A stretch of DNA of 19,078 nt, taken from positions 1 to 19,078 of the forward strand of contig CACXED010000346.1 in the NCBI GenBank assembly GCA_902766575.1, in the 5' to 3' direction. A program made the translations under genes and the position numbers. Origin of the DNA: an uncultured Ruminococcus sp. (lineage in GTDB: Bacteria; Bacillota; Clostridia; Oscillospirales; CAG-272). The notes below the pieces were generated by a model that did no database searches, was not told where the DNA came from, and saw only the letters and a list, made by a program, of their open reading frames with translations. Position 1 is the stretch's first letter. The number at the start of each line of letters is the position of its first letter. Positions 11,690 through 19,078 of the stretch are shown here, piece after piece.

Positions 11690-13747
11690 TCACGACTGTC
11701 CCTTGCGCTTGACGGTGCCGAGCATTTTGTTCACGCCGTAATCAAATCCGACCTTTTCGAACAGCCGCATCACCATCCGCGAGCCGCCGTTGTCCGAGTA
11801 TTCGTCAGTCCAGCGATCGAGCTCTGTCGGGTTTGAAAACAGCGCGCAGGCGCAGGCGGCGAGCTTTGGCTGAGCAGTCTTGTCGTCCTCGCGCGCCCAC
11901 CTGTCCTGAGGTCTGAGACGATATTCCTCGATGCTGCTCCGATCCCGGCGCTCGTCGAAGACCGAATATCTGATCTTTCTCACGCCGCAGACCCGCATCA
12001 GCCATTCGAGTATGGCGCCCACGTTTCGCGGCTCGGGGGAAGCGGTGTAATCGCAGCTTTCGTAGATCACGCCGCTGCCGCGGCTGGTGCGGTCGTTAGG
12101 CAGGAGGCGCAGCTCGGACAGCTTTCTGATATCGTCGCCGTTTTCACGGCTGTCGGGATCGAAAATATACCGCCGTCCCGAGTCGGTCTGCCTGACTGCG
12201 TAGCAGCGACCGGTGATATTCCGCGGGACGAGGTAATCGTCCCTATCGTCGTCAGGGCTGACGTAATAGCGTCCGTCCTCGGTGAGGTAGATGCAGAGGC
12301 TCCGGCTGGTCTCGCGGAGCTTCGCGAGGGTCGGCAGATTGCGGTCGTCCGGCATGGGCGTCCCGCCGTAGGAGGACGAGACCGCCGACGCCGTATACGC
12401 GCGCTCACGGATATTATTATAAAAGGAAGGATAATTTTCGCGGACGATTTTGTCGCTCCGCTCAAGGAACAGCGCGAACCGCTTTTCCGCATCCTCCTCG
12501 CTCTCGATACTGTCGATATCGTAGTTTTCAAAATCCGGCTCGTCGCAGTCGCTCTTAGTCATTGTTAGCAGTATAGGCGCTGCGTAGCCGGTTTTTCCGG
12601 TCTGGAGGTACTCGACAAAGTCGCCGACCGACTGCGCCGCGATCCCTCTGCCGCTGTAGATCTGATTTTTCGGGTCAAGGCAGAGCACATAGCATTTGCA
12701 GATTCTGATCATTCTGAAATGGTTGCTGGCGACGTTCCGATAGAATTTTCCGGTGTTGAGATCAAAACATTCGCCCGAGATGTCGACGAGCGTCACGATC
12801 TTATCGCCGCAGAGCACCGTCGCGTTGAAGCTGTTGCGTCCCTCGAGCTCGGTTTTCGGGAGCTCGCGGTTCGACTCGTAGGCGTCGAGACAGGCTCCTA
12901 CCTCGTCGCGCTTGTCGCCGTCGACGAGCTTTGAGGTGTCGAGCAGCTTTGACAGCAGCGCGGTGATGAGACAGGTCTTTCCCGAGCCTGCCGCGCCGAT
13001 GAAGCCGATCGCGATGTGCTCGTTCTGCCAAGCCATCGGCGGAACGGGAGAGCCGGCTTCTCCGCGGCGGTTTTTCCAGCAGCCCGGCTCGCCGCAGATC
13101 ACCGGTATCGACGGGAACTGCTCCTCGCCCTCTCCGATACGATAGGTATAGCCGACCGTGGTTCCGGGACGTCCCATCGCGCTGAGATTGACCTTGATCC
13201 TGAAGCGGTATGGAGCCGGATCGCACTTGTCGTCAAAGAACAGGCTCATCACCTTGGCGCAGAAATCGTCGATCCTGCCGCTGCCGAGCCCGCCGACAGA
13301 ATCCGATCCGCTTATGTAGCAGCGCTCTATCAGCGACTCGATGCGGGAGCGCTCGGCGTCGTTTATAGATTGCCCGGAATCAGCATTATTCGCCGACTCC
13401 GCTTCTGCCGACATCCGGCTTTTTAGATAGGAGCTCATCCGCTCGGGCGTCAACTCTTTCAGCGCCGGTACCGCGAGCCTTGTGGATATCACTCCGATAA
13501 AATCGGCAAATCCGAGCTCGATTTTCATAAAAGAGCTGCCGTCGCTGTCGGGATTCTCCACGATACGTCGAAGCTCCTCGGCGGTGAAGTAGACCGGAAA
13601 GCTGCGAAGGCTGTCCTGCGAAAGGGCGAGCGCCTCGGTCAGGTCGAAAAGCACCTGCGCGGATTCGTCGTCGGTGCTCCCCTCCGGCACGAGTTTCCTG
13701 CCGCACCGAAGGCAGATATAATCGTAAGGAAGCTGTTTTTTCTCCAT
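11690..13747 (-). CDS. Zinc-ribbon P-loop GTPase-like protein of unknown function
   Basis: The 685-residue protein has no signal peptide or membrane segment. An N-terminal CLRC (Cys12, Cys15) and a later CGEPGC (Cys218, Cys223) could form a zinc ribbon split by an inserted helical region. A TRAFAC-type GTPase domain follows: Walker A GAAGSGKT (251-258), a switch-II/Walker B-like LVDISGE (320-326), YVLCLDP (353-359) and LTMTKSD (394-400), the last resembling the base-specific NKxD motif. The C-terminal 250 residues are unassigned and rich in Arg and Asp. The layout recalls the DO-GTPase2 type proposed in bacterial conflict systems, but partner genes of those systems are not visible. The ATG at 13747 has GGAG 9 bases upstream. 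The lysozyme/holin pair is the next unit downstream. Confidence 0.82.
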   Translation of the reverse strand: MEKKQLPYDYICLRCGRKLVPEGSTDDESAQVLFDLTEALALSQDSLRSFPVYFTAEELRRIVENPDSDGSSFMKIELGFADFIGVISTRLAVPALKELTPERMSSYLKSRMSAEAESANNADSGQSINDAERSRIESLIERCYISGSDSVGGLGSGRIDDFCAKVMSLFFDDKCDPAPYRFRIKVNLSAMGRPGTTVGYTYRIGEGEEQFPSIPVICGEPGCWKNRRGEAGSPVPPMAWQNEHIAIGFIGAAGSGKTCLITALLSKLLDTSKLVDGDKRDEVGACLDAYESNRELPKTELEGRNSFNATVLCGDKIVTLVDISGECFDLNTGKFYRNVASNHFRMIRICKCYVLCLDPKNQIYSGRGIAAQSVGDFVEYLQTGKTGYAAPILLTMTKSDCDEPDFENYDIDSIESEEDAEKRFALFLERSDKIVRENYPSFYNNIRERAYTASAVSSSYGGTPMPDDRNLPTLAKLRETSRSLCIYLTEDGRYYVSPDDDRDDYLVPRNITGRCYAVRQTDSGRRYIFDPDSRENGDDIRKLSELRLLPNDRTSRGSGVIYESCDYTASPEPRNVGAILEWLMRVCGVRKIRYSVFDERRDRSSIEEYRLRPQDRWAREDDKTAQPKLAACACALFSNPTELDRWTDEYSDNGGSRMVMRLFEKVGFDYGVNKMLGTVKRKGQS

Positions 13748-13844
13748 TTTCCACTTCTCCAAATCTCAGGCTCGGGGTCAGCGCGCCGGCGTGACTGATC
13801 CGGACGGGCGTATCGCGAATTTTTCTTCAACATATATAATATAT

Positions 13845-13874
13845 ATTATAACATCCGGATCGTATATTTGTCAA
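13845..13874 (-). promoter_or_regulatory. Promoter of the GTPase-like gene
   Basis: On the minus strand TTGACA (13869-13874), 18 bases, TATAAT (13845-13850). Confidence 0.78.
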
Positions 13875-13994
13875 TAACCGTGTCAAAAAAAGCCGAAAAA
13901 ACACCGGAAATTCCCAAGAACAGTTTTCGAGTGTCAAAGACGGAAGTTGAATTTTGTGCATTATTCTTAAAATTGCTATTTTACGCTTCACATA

Positions 13995-14023
13995 TTGACA
14001 AAGCTGTGAGCCTTTGCTATAAT
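13995..14023 (+). promoter_or_regulatory. Promoter of SBP2
   Basis: TTGACA (13995-14000), 17 bases, TATAAT (14018-14023): exact consensus, followed by an AT-rich leader of about 35 bases. Confidence 0.88.
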
Positions 14024-14063
14024 AATTTATAGTAATAATATAACAGAAAGGGAATACGATGTC

Positions 14064-15524
14064 ATGAAAAAGCCGCAAATCATTTCAATGTTTCTTCTGA
14101 CCGCGCTGCTCGTCTCCTGCGGTCAGACTGCCGTGGAAGATCCGGTCACAACCGCTTCCGACAGCACCGTCACCGAGCCTGTCGAGACCGAGCCTGAGTA
14201 CATATATCCGGACGAAGATTTTGAGGGTCATGAATTCGTCTTTCTCAATCAGGCGCTCTGCAGCTGGGCGAACCGGCTCTGCGTACCCGAGGAGACCACC
14301 GGAGATCTCATCAACGACGCTATGTACGAGCGAAACTCGCGCATCGCCGAGCGCTTCAACATCACCATAACCGAGCACAACGTCACAAAGGATGAGATAT
14401 CAAGCCTCATTCGCAACACAGTTATGGCTGGCGACGACTCATATGACTGCGCGCTCTGCCCGATCGACAACCTGAGCTCGCTTATGACCGACGGCATACT
14501 CGTCGATCTGCTGACCGTGGACTCGCTCAACCTCGACAAGCCGTGGTGGGACAACGACGTTGTCGGAGCGGCGACGATCGAGGACAGATGCTACTTTGCA
14601 TCGAGCGACATCTCCTTCTTCCCGTTTGAAGCGACGTGGATCCTCTACTTCAACGAGGATCGCTTTGACGCGATGAAGCTGGAATATCCCTACGACGACG
14701 TGCGCGAGGGAAAATGGACTATCGACCGTCTCTATGAGCTCTGTCAGGCAGGAACTTCGCTCAACGGACAGGACAGCTATAAGTACGACGAGGAGCGGAA
14801 CGTCGCGGACTACGGAATCATCACTCACGGTCAGGTAGTGCAGGCGCTGATGTTCGGCGGAGGAGAGACGCTGATTACCACAAAGAACGGCACTCCCGAG
14901 TTCAGCGGAGCAAGCGACCGCGCCTACAGACTGTTTGAGAAGATAGCTCAGATCACCGGAACCGACGGAGTCTCGCTCGACCGCGACAAGGCGGGCGGAC
15001 AGGACACCGACACCAAATCCTTCTGCCGGACGGCGTTCAGAACCGGGCATTTCATGTTCATGTCGGAGACTCTGGGACACATCGCCGGACTGCGCGACTA
15101 CGAGGGCAATTTCGGAGTTCTGCCGCTTCCCAAGCTCGACGAGGATCAGGACGGCTATCATTCGATGATCGCTACCTGGGGCACGCTGATGACCACTATC
15201 CCCGCGTCCTCAAAGGATCCGGAGCGCACCGGAGTTATACTCGACGCGCTCGCTTACGACAGCTATAAGAATCTGATGGAGCCCTATTACGACACTTATC
15301 TGAATCAGAAAGGCGCGCGCAACGATGATTCCGCCGATATGCTGAAAATCATCCGCGACACGAGGATCGTCAACACCGGATACATCTTCGGCTGGACGAA
15401 CAGCGTGACCGGATCGCTGACGAGTATGCTCGAAAACGGCGACGCTTCGGTCGCTTCGACCATAGCCTCGGCAAAGGAATCCATCGCGGCGAATATCCAA
15501 AAGACGCTCGACAATCTCAAGTAA
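14064..15524 (+). CDS. Extracellular solute-binding lipoprotein (SBP2)
   Basis: The 486-residue lipoprotein has a short signal peptide with lipobox LLVSC (Cys19) and a Thr/Glu/Pro-rich linker to about residue 50. It shares the family blocks of SBP1 and SBP3: EETTGDLINDAMYERN, NLDKPWWDNDVV, FGVLPLPKLDEDQDGY and KDPERTGVILDALAYDSY, and a C-terminal helix of the type SIAANIQKTLDNLK. It should sit on the outer face of the membrane and hand a solute to an ABC permease encoded elsewhere. The ATG at 14064 has AAAGGG 11 bases upstream; an ATG at 14059 is out of frame and stops after two codons. It is convergent with AraC3 and shares its terminator. The consensus promoter suggests stronger basal expression than for SBP1 or SBP3. 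Confidence 0.9.
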   Translation: MKKPQIISMFLLTALLVSCGQTAVEDPVTTASDSTVTEPVETEPEYIYPDEDFEGHEFVFLNQALCSWANRLCVPEETTGDLINDAMYERNSRIAERFNITITEHNVTKDEISSLIRNTVMAGDDSYDCALCPIDNLSSLMTDGILVDLLTVDSLNLDKPWWDNDVVGAATIEDRCYFASSDISFFPFEATWILYFNEDRFDAMKLEYPYDDVREGKWTIDRLYELCQAGTSLNGQDSYKYDEERNVADYGIITHGQVVQALMFGGGETLITTKNGTPEFSGASDRAYRLFEKIAQITGTDGVSLDRDKAGGQDTDTKSFCRTAFRTGHFMFMSETLGHIAGLRDYEGNFGVLPLPKLDEDQDGYHSMIATWGTLMTTIPASSKDPERTGVILDALAYDSYKNLMEPYYDTYLNQKGARNDDSADMLKIIRDTRIVNTGYIFGWTNSVTGSLTSMLENGDASVASTIASAKESIAANIQKTLDNLK

Positions 15525-15560
15525 ATATAAGGATAAACTGAATATATCGAGTTTCCATAG

Positions 15561-15590
15561 AAAAAGAGCCCGGCGCGCCGGGCTCTTTTC
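15561..15590. terminator. Bidirectional terminator between SBP2 and AraC3
   Basis: The perfect palindrome GAGCCCGGCGCGCCGGGCTC (15566-15585) has AAAAA before it and TTTT after it. It serves both convergent genes. Confidence 0.92.
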
Positions 15591-15592
15591 TG

Positions 15593-16408
15593 TCAGAACA
15601 GTATCTTCTGCCCGCGGGCTCTGACCTCCCTCGGAGTTAATCCGGTGCAGAGCCTGAACGCGCGGTTAAAGGTTGCGAGACTTCCGAAGCCGCAGTCGAG
15701 AGCGATCTCGCTCACCGGCTTCTGCGTGCTGATGAGCAGTTCGACTGCCGCCTGAACGCGCAGGCTGTTGATGTATTCGCGAAATCCGGTATGAAGCCTA
15801 CCCGAAAAGAGATGCGAGATCTGACTCTCCGAGACGAGGAGATTCTTAGCCGCCATCGAGACAGTCACCGGCTCGGTGAAGTGCTGCTGGCACCAGAGCA
15901 GAATCTGCCGCGTTGAATCGAGCTTGCCCGCCGAGACTGGTCTAAGCTCGATTTTCTGTAAAATCAGCGCATAGATAGCCTCCTTGTAAATCTCGGTCAG
16001 CTCGGCGTCCAATATATCTCCGGTCAAGTTTGAGCGATGCTTATCTATGAAATCGGCGAGAGCTTTCATCTCGTCGGAGATCAGTTCTCTCGGAATATGC
16101 GGCGAAACCGGCAGCTTATCCTCGAAAAATTCGTAGAATTTCAGATTACGCTCTGGGTGGAAAAGCATAACGAGCGCGCGTTTATTGTCAACAGCGAAAT
16201 ATTCGTGGGTCTGATACGGAAAAGCTATAACACCCTCGCCCTCGCCGACGCGGAAGCGCTCGCCGTCCACCTCCGCGTCGAAGCTGCCCTCAAAGGAGAG
16301 TATCAGCTCGGCATGATAGTGAAAGTGACGGCTGACATTTCCCTGAGACAGATAGGCGGTCTTTGCGCAGCTGTTTTCGTATTGCTGATTTGCGTCTCTT
16401 TTTTCCAT
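15593..16408 (-). CDS. AraC-family transcriptional regulator (AraC3)
   Basis: The 271-residue protein has an N-terminal cupin sensor (about residues 20-95, with HFHYHAELILSFEGSFDAEV and GEGVIAFPYQTHEYF, holding the conserved His residues) and a C-terminal double helix-turn-helix (about 175-268: SMAAKNLLVSESQISHLFSG, then EIALDCGFGSLATFNRAFRL and GLTPREVR). It is only distantly related to AraC1 and AraC2. The ATG at 16408 was chosen because GGAGG lies 8 bases upstream; the frame can be read back to 16594, but that stretch contains the promoters and part of SBP3. It diverges from SBP3 and converges on SBP2, so either or both solute-binding genes are likely targets. Confidence 0.93.
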   Translation of the reverse strand: MEKRDANQQYENSCAKTAYLSQGNVSRHFHYHAELILSFEGSFDAEVDGERFRVGEGEGVIAFPYQTHEYFAVDNKRALVMLFHPERNLKFYEFFEDKLPVSPHIPRELISDEMKALADFIDKHRSNLTGDILDAELTEIYKEAIYALILQKIELRPVSAGKLDSTRQILLWCQQHFTEPVTVSMAAKNLLVSESQISHLFSGRLHTGFREYINSLRVQAAVELLISTQKPVSEIALDCGFGSLATFNRAFRLCTGLTPREVRARGQKILF

Positions 16409-16463
16409 AAGCTCCACCTCCGATTTGCAGATTTTGAGAAGTTTTTGTATTGCTGTGAGTAGT

Positions 16464-16492
16464 ATTATAGCATATTTTGTGATATAATTCAA
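16464..16492 (-). promoter_or_regulatory. Promoter of AraC3
   Basis: On the minus strand TTGAAT (16487-16492), 17 bases, TATAAT (16464-16469). Its -35 box shares two bases with the -10 box of the divergent SBP3 promoter. Confidence 0.8.
16480..16488 (+). promoter_or_regulatory. Extended -10 promoter of SBP3
   Basis: TGATATAAT on the plus strand is an extended -10 box with no good -35 at 17 bases (TAGTAT). It overlaps the AraC3 -35 box, so the two promoters compete and SBP3 probably needs activation. Confidence 0.65.
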
Positions 16493-16523
16493 GTACCATT
16501 TTTCAGAAAGGAAGTTTTTTATC

Positions 16524-17969
16524 ATGAAACGAATCACAGGAATACTGCTCGTTATGGCTCTGCTCGCGTCAATTGTCGGCTGCGGCGACAACAAAACCGG
16601 CGGCGACGAGACCTCGTCCCAGAACGGTACGACCTCGGACGCCGAAACAAAATCAGAGTACGATTATCCCGCTCTCGACTGCGGAGGGGATAAGCTCACT
16701 ATCCTGAACCCGCAGAACCTTTGGGGTATGTATACCTATCTCGACCATGAAAGCATGACCGGAGAGATCATCGACGATGCAGTCTACAACCGCAACCGTA
16801 TGCTCGAGGACAAGTTCAAATTCAAGTTAGAGGTCGTTGAGTTTCCGCTTGACGAGTGCTACACTCAGGTGCAGACAACCGTTACCGCAGGCGACGACAC
16901 CTATGACGCGGCATATGTCCGCGGTGACAAAATAGCTGCGGTAGTCTCGGGCGGACTTGCGATGAATCTCTACGACGTTCCCGGACTTCAGCTCGACAAA
17001 CCGTGGTGGAATCAGTCGGTGGTAAGCGAGGCTACTGTCGGAACCGATGATAAGGCGCTCTACTTCATGCTGAACGAGCTGTCGCTCTGCTCCTTCGACC
17101 TCGTGTGGTCGATCTTCTTCAACGAGAACATGATGGAGGACCTCGGCAAGGAAATGCCCTACGACATAGTCAGAGATGGCAAGTGGACTATTGATGAGTT
17201 CAATAAAATGCTCAAATGGGGAACAAATCTCAACGGCGACAGCAGCTTTGAGTTCAGCTATGACAATTCCTCGATCTACGGCTTTACCTCATTCTATCGT
17301 ATCTGCGAAGCGATGATAATCGGCTCGGGCAACCGCTATGTGACAAAGAGCGCGGACGGAATCCCGGCGCTCTCGCTGGAAAACGACCGATTCTACAACA
17401 CCGCTGAGAAGTTGGCGAATATCTTCGGCACCGAGGGCGACTACATCGAGGCAAATCAGAACGGAGTAAGCTATGACAAGATATTCATGGCGGGACGCGC
17501 GCTGTTCTACGGCGGTGAGGTCAAGGCTTCCGGCGTATTCCGCGATATGGATGACAGCTTCGGTATCCTGCCGCTGCCTAAATACGACGAGAATCAGGAG
17601 AGCTATTACGGCTGGATGAACTTTGACACTCCGACGCTGATAGTCCCGGCTACCAGTAAAAATCCCGAGCGCACCGGAATCCTGCTCGACGCGCTGTCCT
17701 ATCATTCCTATAAGGACGTGCTGCCCGCGTACTACAACGTCAGAGTTTCGCAGAAGTCGCTGCGCAACGACGATTCGATCGAGATGCTCGGAATCATCCG
17801 CGACTCGCTCTATTACGACGCAAGCATAGCTTTCGGCTGGACGAGCAAGCTCGCATCTTCGCTCCGCAACGCGATAATCAAGGGCGACAGCAACGTCGCT
17901 TCGATAATCGCCGCGAACAAGGACGCGGTCTCCGAAAATATCGCAAAGACCCTTGAGAATCTGGAATAA
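16524..17969 (+). CDS. Extracellular solute-binding lipoprotein (SBP3)
   Basis: The 481-residue lipoprotein has a signal peptide ending in lipobox SIVGC (Cys20) and a Gly/Ser/Thr-rich linker to about residue 45. Family blocks shared with SBP1 and SBP2 include SMTGEIIDDAVYNRNRMLED, QLDKPWWNQSVV, FGILPLPKYDENQESYYG and KNPERTGILLDALSYHSYKD, plus a terminal helix of the type AVSENIAKTLENLE. It is closer to SBP2 than to SBP1 in its C-terminal third. The ATG at 16524 has AGAAAGGA 11 bases upstream; all three paralogues keep the leader CAGAAAGG. The ligand is unknown and no transporter membrane subunit is nearby. The divergent AraC3 gene is its likely regulator. Confidence 0.9.
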   Translation: MKRITGILLVMALLASIVGCGDNKTGGDETSSQNGTTSDAETKSEYDYPALDCGGDKLTILNPQNLWGMYTYLDHESMTGEIIDDAVYNRNRMLEDKFKFKLEVVEFPLDECYTQVQTTVTAGDDTYDAAYVRGDKIAAVVSGGLAMNLYDVPGLQLDKPWWNQSVVSEATVGTDDKALYFMLNELSLCSFDLVWSIFFNENMMEDLGKEMPYDIVRDGKWTIDEFNKMLKWGTNLNGDSSFEFSYDNSSIYGFTSFYRICEAMIIGSGNRYVTKSADGIPALSLENDRFYNTAEKLANIFGTEGDYIEANQNGVSYDKIFMAGRALFYGGEVKASGVFRDMDDSFGILPLPKYDENQESYYGWMNFDTPTLIVPATSKNPERTGILLDALSYHSYKDVLPAYYNVRVSQKSLRNDDSIEMLGIIRDSLYYDASIAFGWTSKLASSLRNAIIKGDSNVASIIAANKDAVSENIAKTLENLE

Positions 17970-18017
17970 CATACTATTTACCGATGTAAATCATTTTTCG
18001 TGCAAAGGGTAAAATAG

Positions 18018-18050
18018 AGCGGCGCGGGAGATTTCCCGCGCCGCTTTCTC
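18018..18050. terminator. Terminator between SBP3 and the serine recombinase
   Basis: A perfect 12-bp stem AGCGGCGCGGGA-GATT-TCCCGCGCCGCT has a weak TTCTC tail on the plus side and an A-rich stretch on the minus side, so it can serve both convergent genes. A weaker hairpin, ATTTAC-CGAT-GTAAAT followed by CATTTTT, precedes it at 17976-17998. Confidence 0.85.
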
Positions 18051-18060
18051 GGTTCAGAGA

Positions 18061-19078
18061 TTACTTCGAAGCCTTGATGTCGTTCTCGTACTTCTCGATC
18101 ATCTTCTTGAACGTGTGACCCGTACTGTCTTCGAGTTTTGCTCTCGATTTCAGCCTTTGCAGGTATTTTTCGCAGGATTCGCCGGTGAAGATCCTGATGT
18201 CAAGCCGCATCGAGCCGTCAGCCTCGGGCGTGACGAAGATCTTATCCACAAAGGTGTCGATAAACTCCTTCGTGATCTCGCCGCTCCGGCAATCCCTCTC
18301 GGCGTCGCGGAGAACCTTGCGGATATGCTCCATGTGAGCGCGGAACTCCTCGCTCGAGGATTGCTGATCGCGAAGCCCGGCAAGCTCTTTTTCAGCGGCT
18401 TTGATGTCGGAATTACATTCGGCGGTCATAGACTTGAAATCGGCAGGCGTGATGCTGTCAAGCGCGGCAAGCTCGAGGAGCTTGCTTTTCTTTTTGAGCG
18501 ACAGCTCGATCGAAGCCTGCGCCGCTTCGATTTTCTTTTCGATATTGCCGTCCGAGGTCATCGAGCGGTACATCTGCTCGTATTCCTCCATCATCGCGGC
18601 GGAGGCTTCGCGGGTGTCGCGGAATACCTCAAAGAGCAGCGGCTTGAGCTCGCTCTCGTAGATCGGAAAGGACGGGCAGGAGTCCTTGCCACCGCTGATC
18701 TTGCCGGAGCAGACCCATTTTGAATTGACATTGCCCTGCTTGTCCTTAGATTCACGGCGATAGTAGGGCGTGCCGCAATGGGTGCAGCAGAGCTTTCCGG
18801 TGAGCAGATTCGCGTGATTGCAGATGCCCTGACGGTTCTTCACGTCCTCGCTCCGGCGACGGAGGACGGCGTTCGCCTGCTCCCACAGCTCCTCCGAGAC
18901 GATAGCCGGAACGAGCTCGCCGGTCTCGTCCTTGAACATGACCCATTCCTCCGGCGGGAGGAATTTCTGCTTCTTGGTGAACATATCGACGACCTTGACC
19001 TTGTTGCCGACATAGTAGCCCTTGTATTTCGGATTGGCGATCAGGTTTGACATTGTGGAGTGGGCGATTTTCCTGCCG
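18061..19078 (-). CDS. Large serine recombinase, C-terminal part (start outside window)
   Basis: The reading frame stays open to the window edge, so the N-terminal resolvase catalytic domain is missing from view; about 338 residues are visible. The visible part starts in the Recombinase domain (GRKIAHSTMSNLIANPKYKG, YYVG), followed by the zinc-ribbon LTGKLCCTHCGTPYYRR with a second pair of Cys in WVCSGK and DSCPSFP. A coiled coil follows (about 150-240 from the visible start, rich in Glu/Lys/Ala), then a beta-rich end. This is the layout of integrases of clostridial phages and conjugative transposons, which join attP and attB sites. The gene appears intact at its 3' end. The mobile element itself, if present, probably extends to the right of the window. 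Confidence 0.93.
   Translation of the reverse strand, partial: GRKIAHSTMSNLIANPKYKGYYVGNKVKVVDMFTKKQKFLPPEEWVMFKDETGELVPAIVSEELWEQANAVLRRRSEDVKNRQGICNHANLLTGKLCCTHCGTPYYRRESKDKQGNVNSKWVCSGKISGGKDSCPSFPIYESELKPLLFEVFRDTREASAAMMEEYEQMYRSMTSDGNIEKKIEAAQASIELSLKKKSKLLELAALDSITPADFKSMTAECNSDIKAAEKELAGLRDQQSSSEEFRAHMEHIRKVLRDAERDCRSGEITKEFIDTFVDKIFVTPEADGSMRLDIRIFTGESCEKYLQRLKSRAKLEDSTGHTFKKMIEKYENDIKASK

Larger units (their letters stand above)
13748..14063. other. Divergent intergenic region, GTPase-like gene and SBP2
   Basis: This 316-base gap holds the two divergent promoters listed separately. It also has an AT palindrome TATAATATATATTATA (13835-13850) over the GTPase -10 box and ATCCGGAT in that promoter's spacer. 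GTGTCAAA occurs at 13880-13887 and 13931-13938, 51 bases apart. The GTPase-like gene has a leader of about 90 bases. No small ORF with a convincing ribosome binding site and no RNA gene was recognised. Confidence 0.6.

Noticed and set aside
10991..11836. 281-codon plus-strand frame
   Set aside because: It crosses the lysozyme promoter, a terminator and the end of the GTPase-like gene; no recognisable product.

Overview
The window looks like chromosomal DNA of a Gram-positive, probably gut- or rumen-type Clostridia (Bacillota). The reasons are strong GGAGG-type ribosome binding sites, many near-perfect TTGACA-17-TATAAT promoters, Gram-positive lipoprotein signal peptides, a GH25 lysozyme with a small holin, and several AraC regulators paired with extracellular solute-binding proteins. 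No species can be named from the sequence alone. Base composition is moderately GC-rich, except for one clearly AT-rich gene at 3742-4917.

Layout, left to right. The 3' end of groEL (1-517) ends at a strong terminator. On the minus strand follow solute-binding lipoprotein SBP1 (630-2099) and its upstream regulator AraC1 (2235-3083), with a 20-bp-period direct repeat between them. Next is a two-gene minus-strand operon: an AT-rich secreted C39/papain-like cysteine protease (3742-4917) overlapping a membrane-anchored protein of unknown function (3182-3745). A radical SAM protein and a small 2[4Fe-4S] ferredoxin form another minus-strand operon (5077-6821). It diverges from AraC2 (6982-7857), a close paralogue of AraC1. 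A tiny Gln/Asn-rich protein (7889-8080, minus) and manA (8189-9145, plus) follow.

Between manA and cysK lies a 46-nt near-perfect RNA hairpin just behind a textbook Shine-Dalgarno sequence. Then come cysK (9361-10290), an isolated lysis pair (holin 10501-10716, GH25 lysozyme 10772-11518) flanked by an 11-bp direct repeat, and a 685-residue zinc-ribbon P-loop GTPase-like protein (11690-13747), all on the minus strand.

The right part holds two more solute-binding lipoproteins of the same family, SBP2 (14064-15524) and SBP3 (16524-17969), both on the plus strand. AraC3 (15593-16408, minus) lies between them and shares an overlapping divergent promoter with SBP3. The window ends in the C-terminal part of a large serine recombinase (18061-19078, minus, cut by the window edge).

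How the genes fit together: the main theme is nutrient sensing and capture, with three paralogous solute-binding lipoproteins and three AraC regulators but no permease or ATPase of an ABC transporter. The less ordinary parts are the GTPase-like gene next to the orphan lysis cassette, the radical SAM/ferredoxin operon with an operator inside its promoter, the AT-rich protease operon, the hairpin/mini-ORF element and the Gln/Asn-rich small protein. Several start codons were moved downstream from the longest possible reading frame because promoters or ribosome binding sites lie inside the longer frames.
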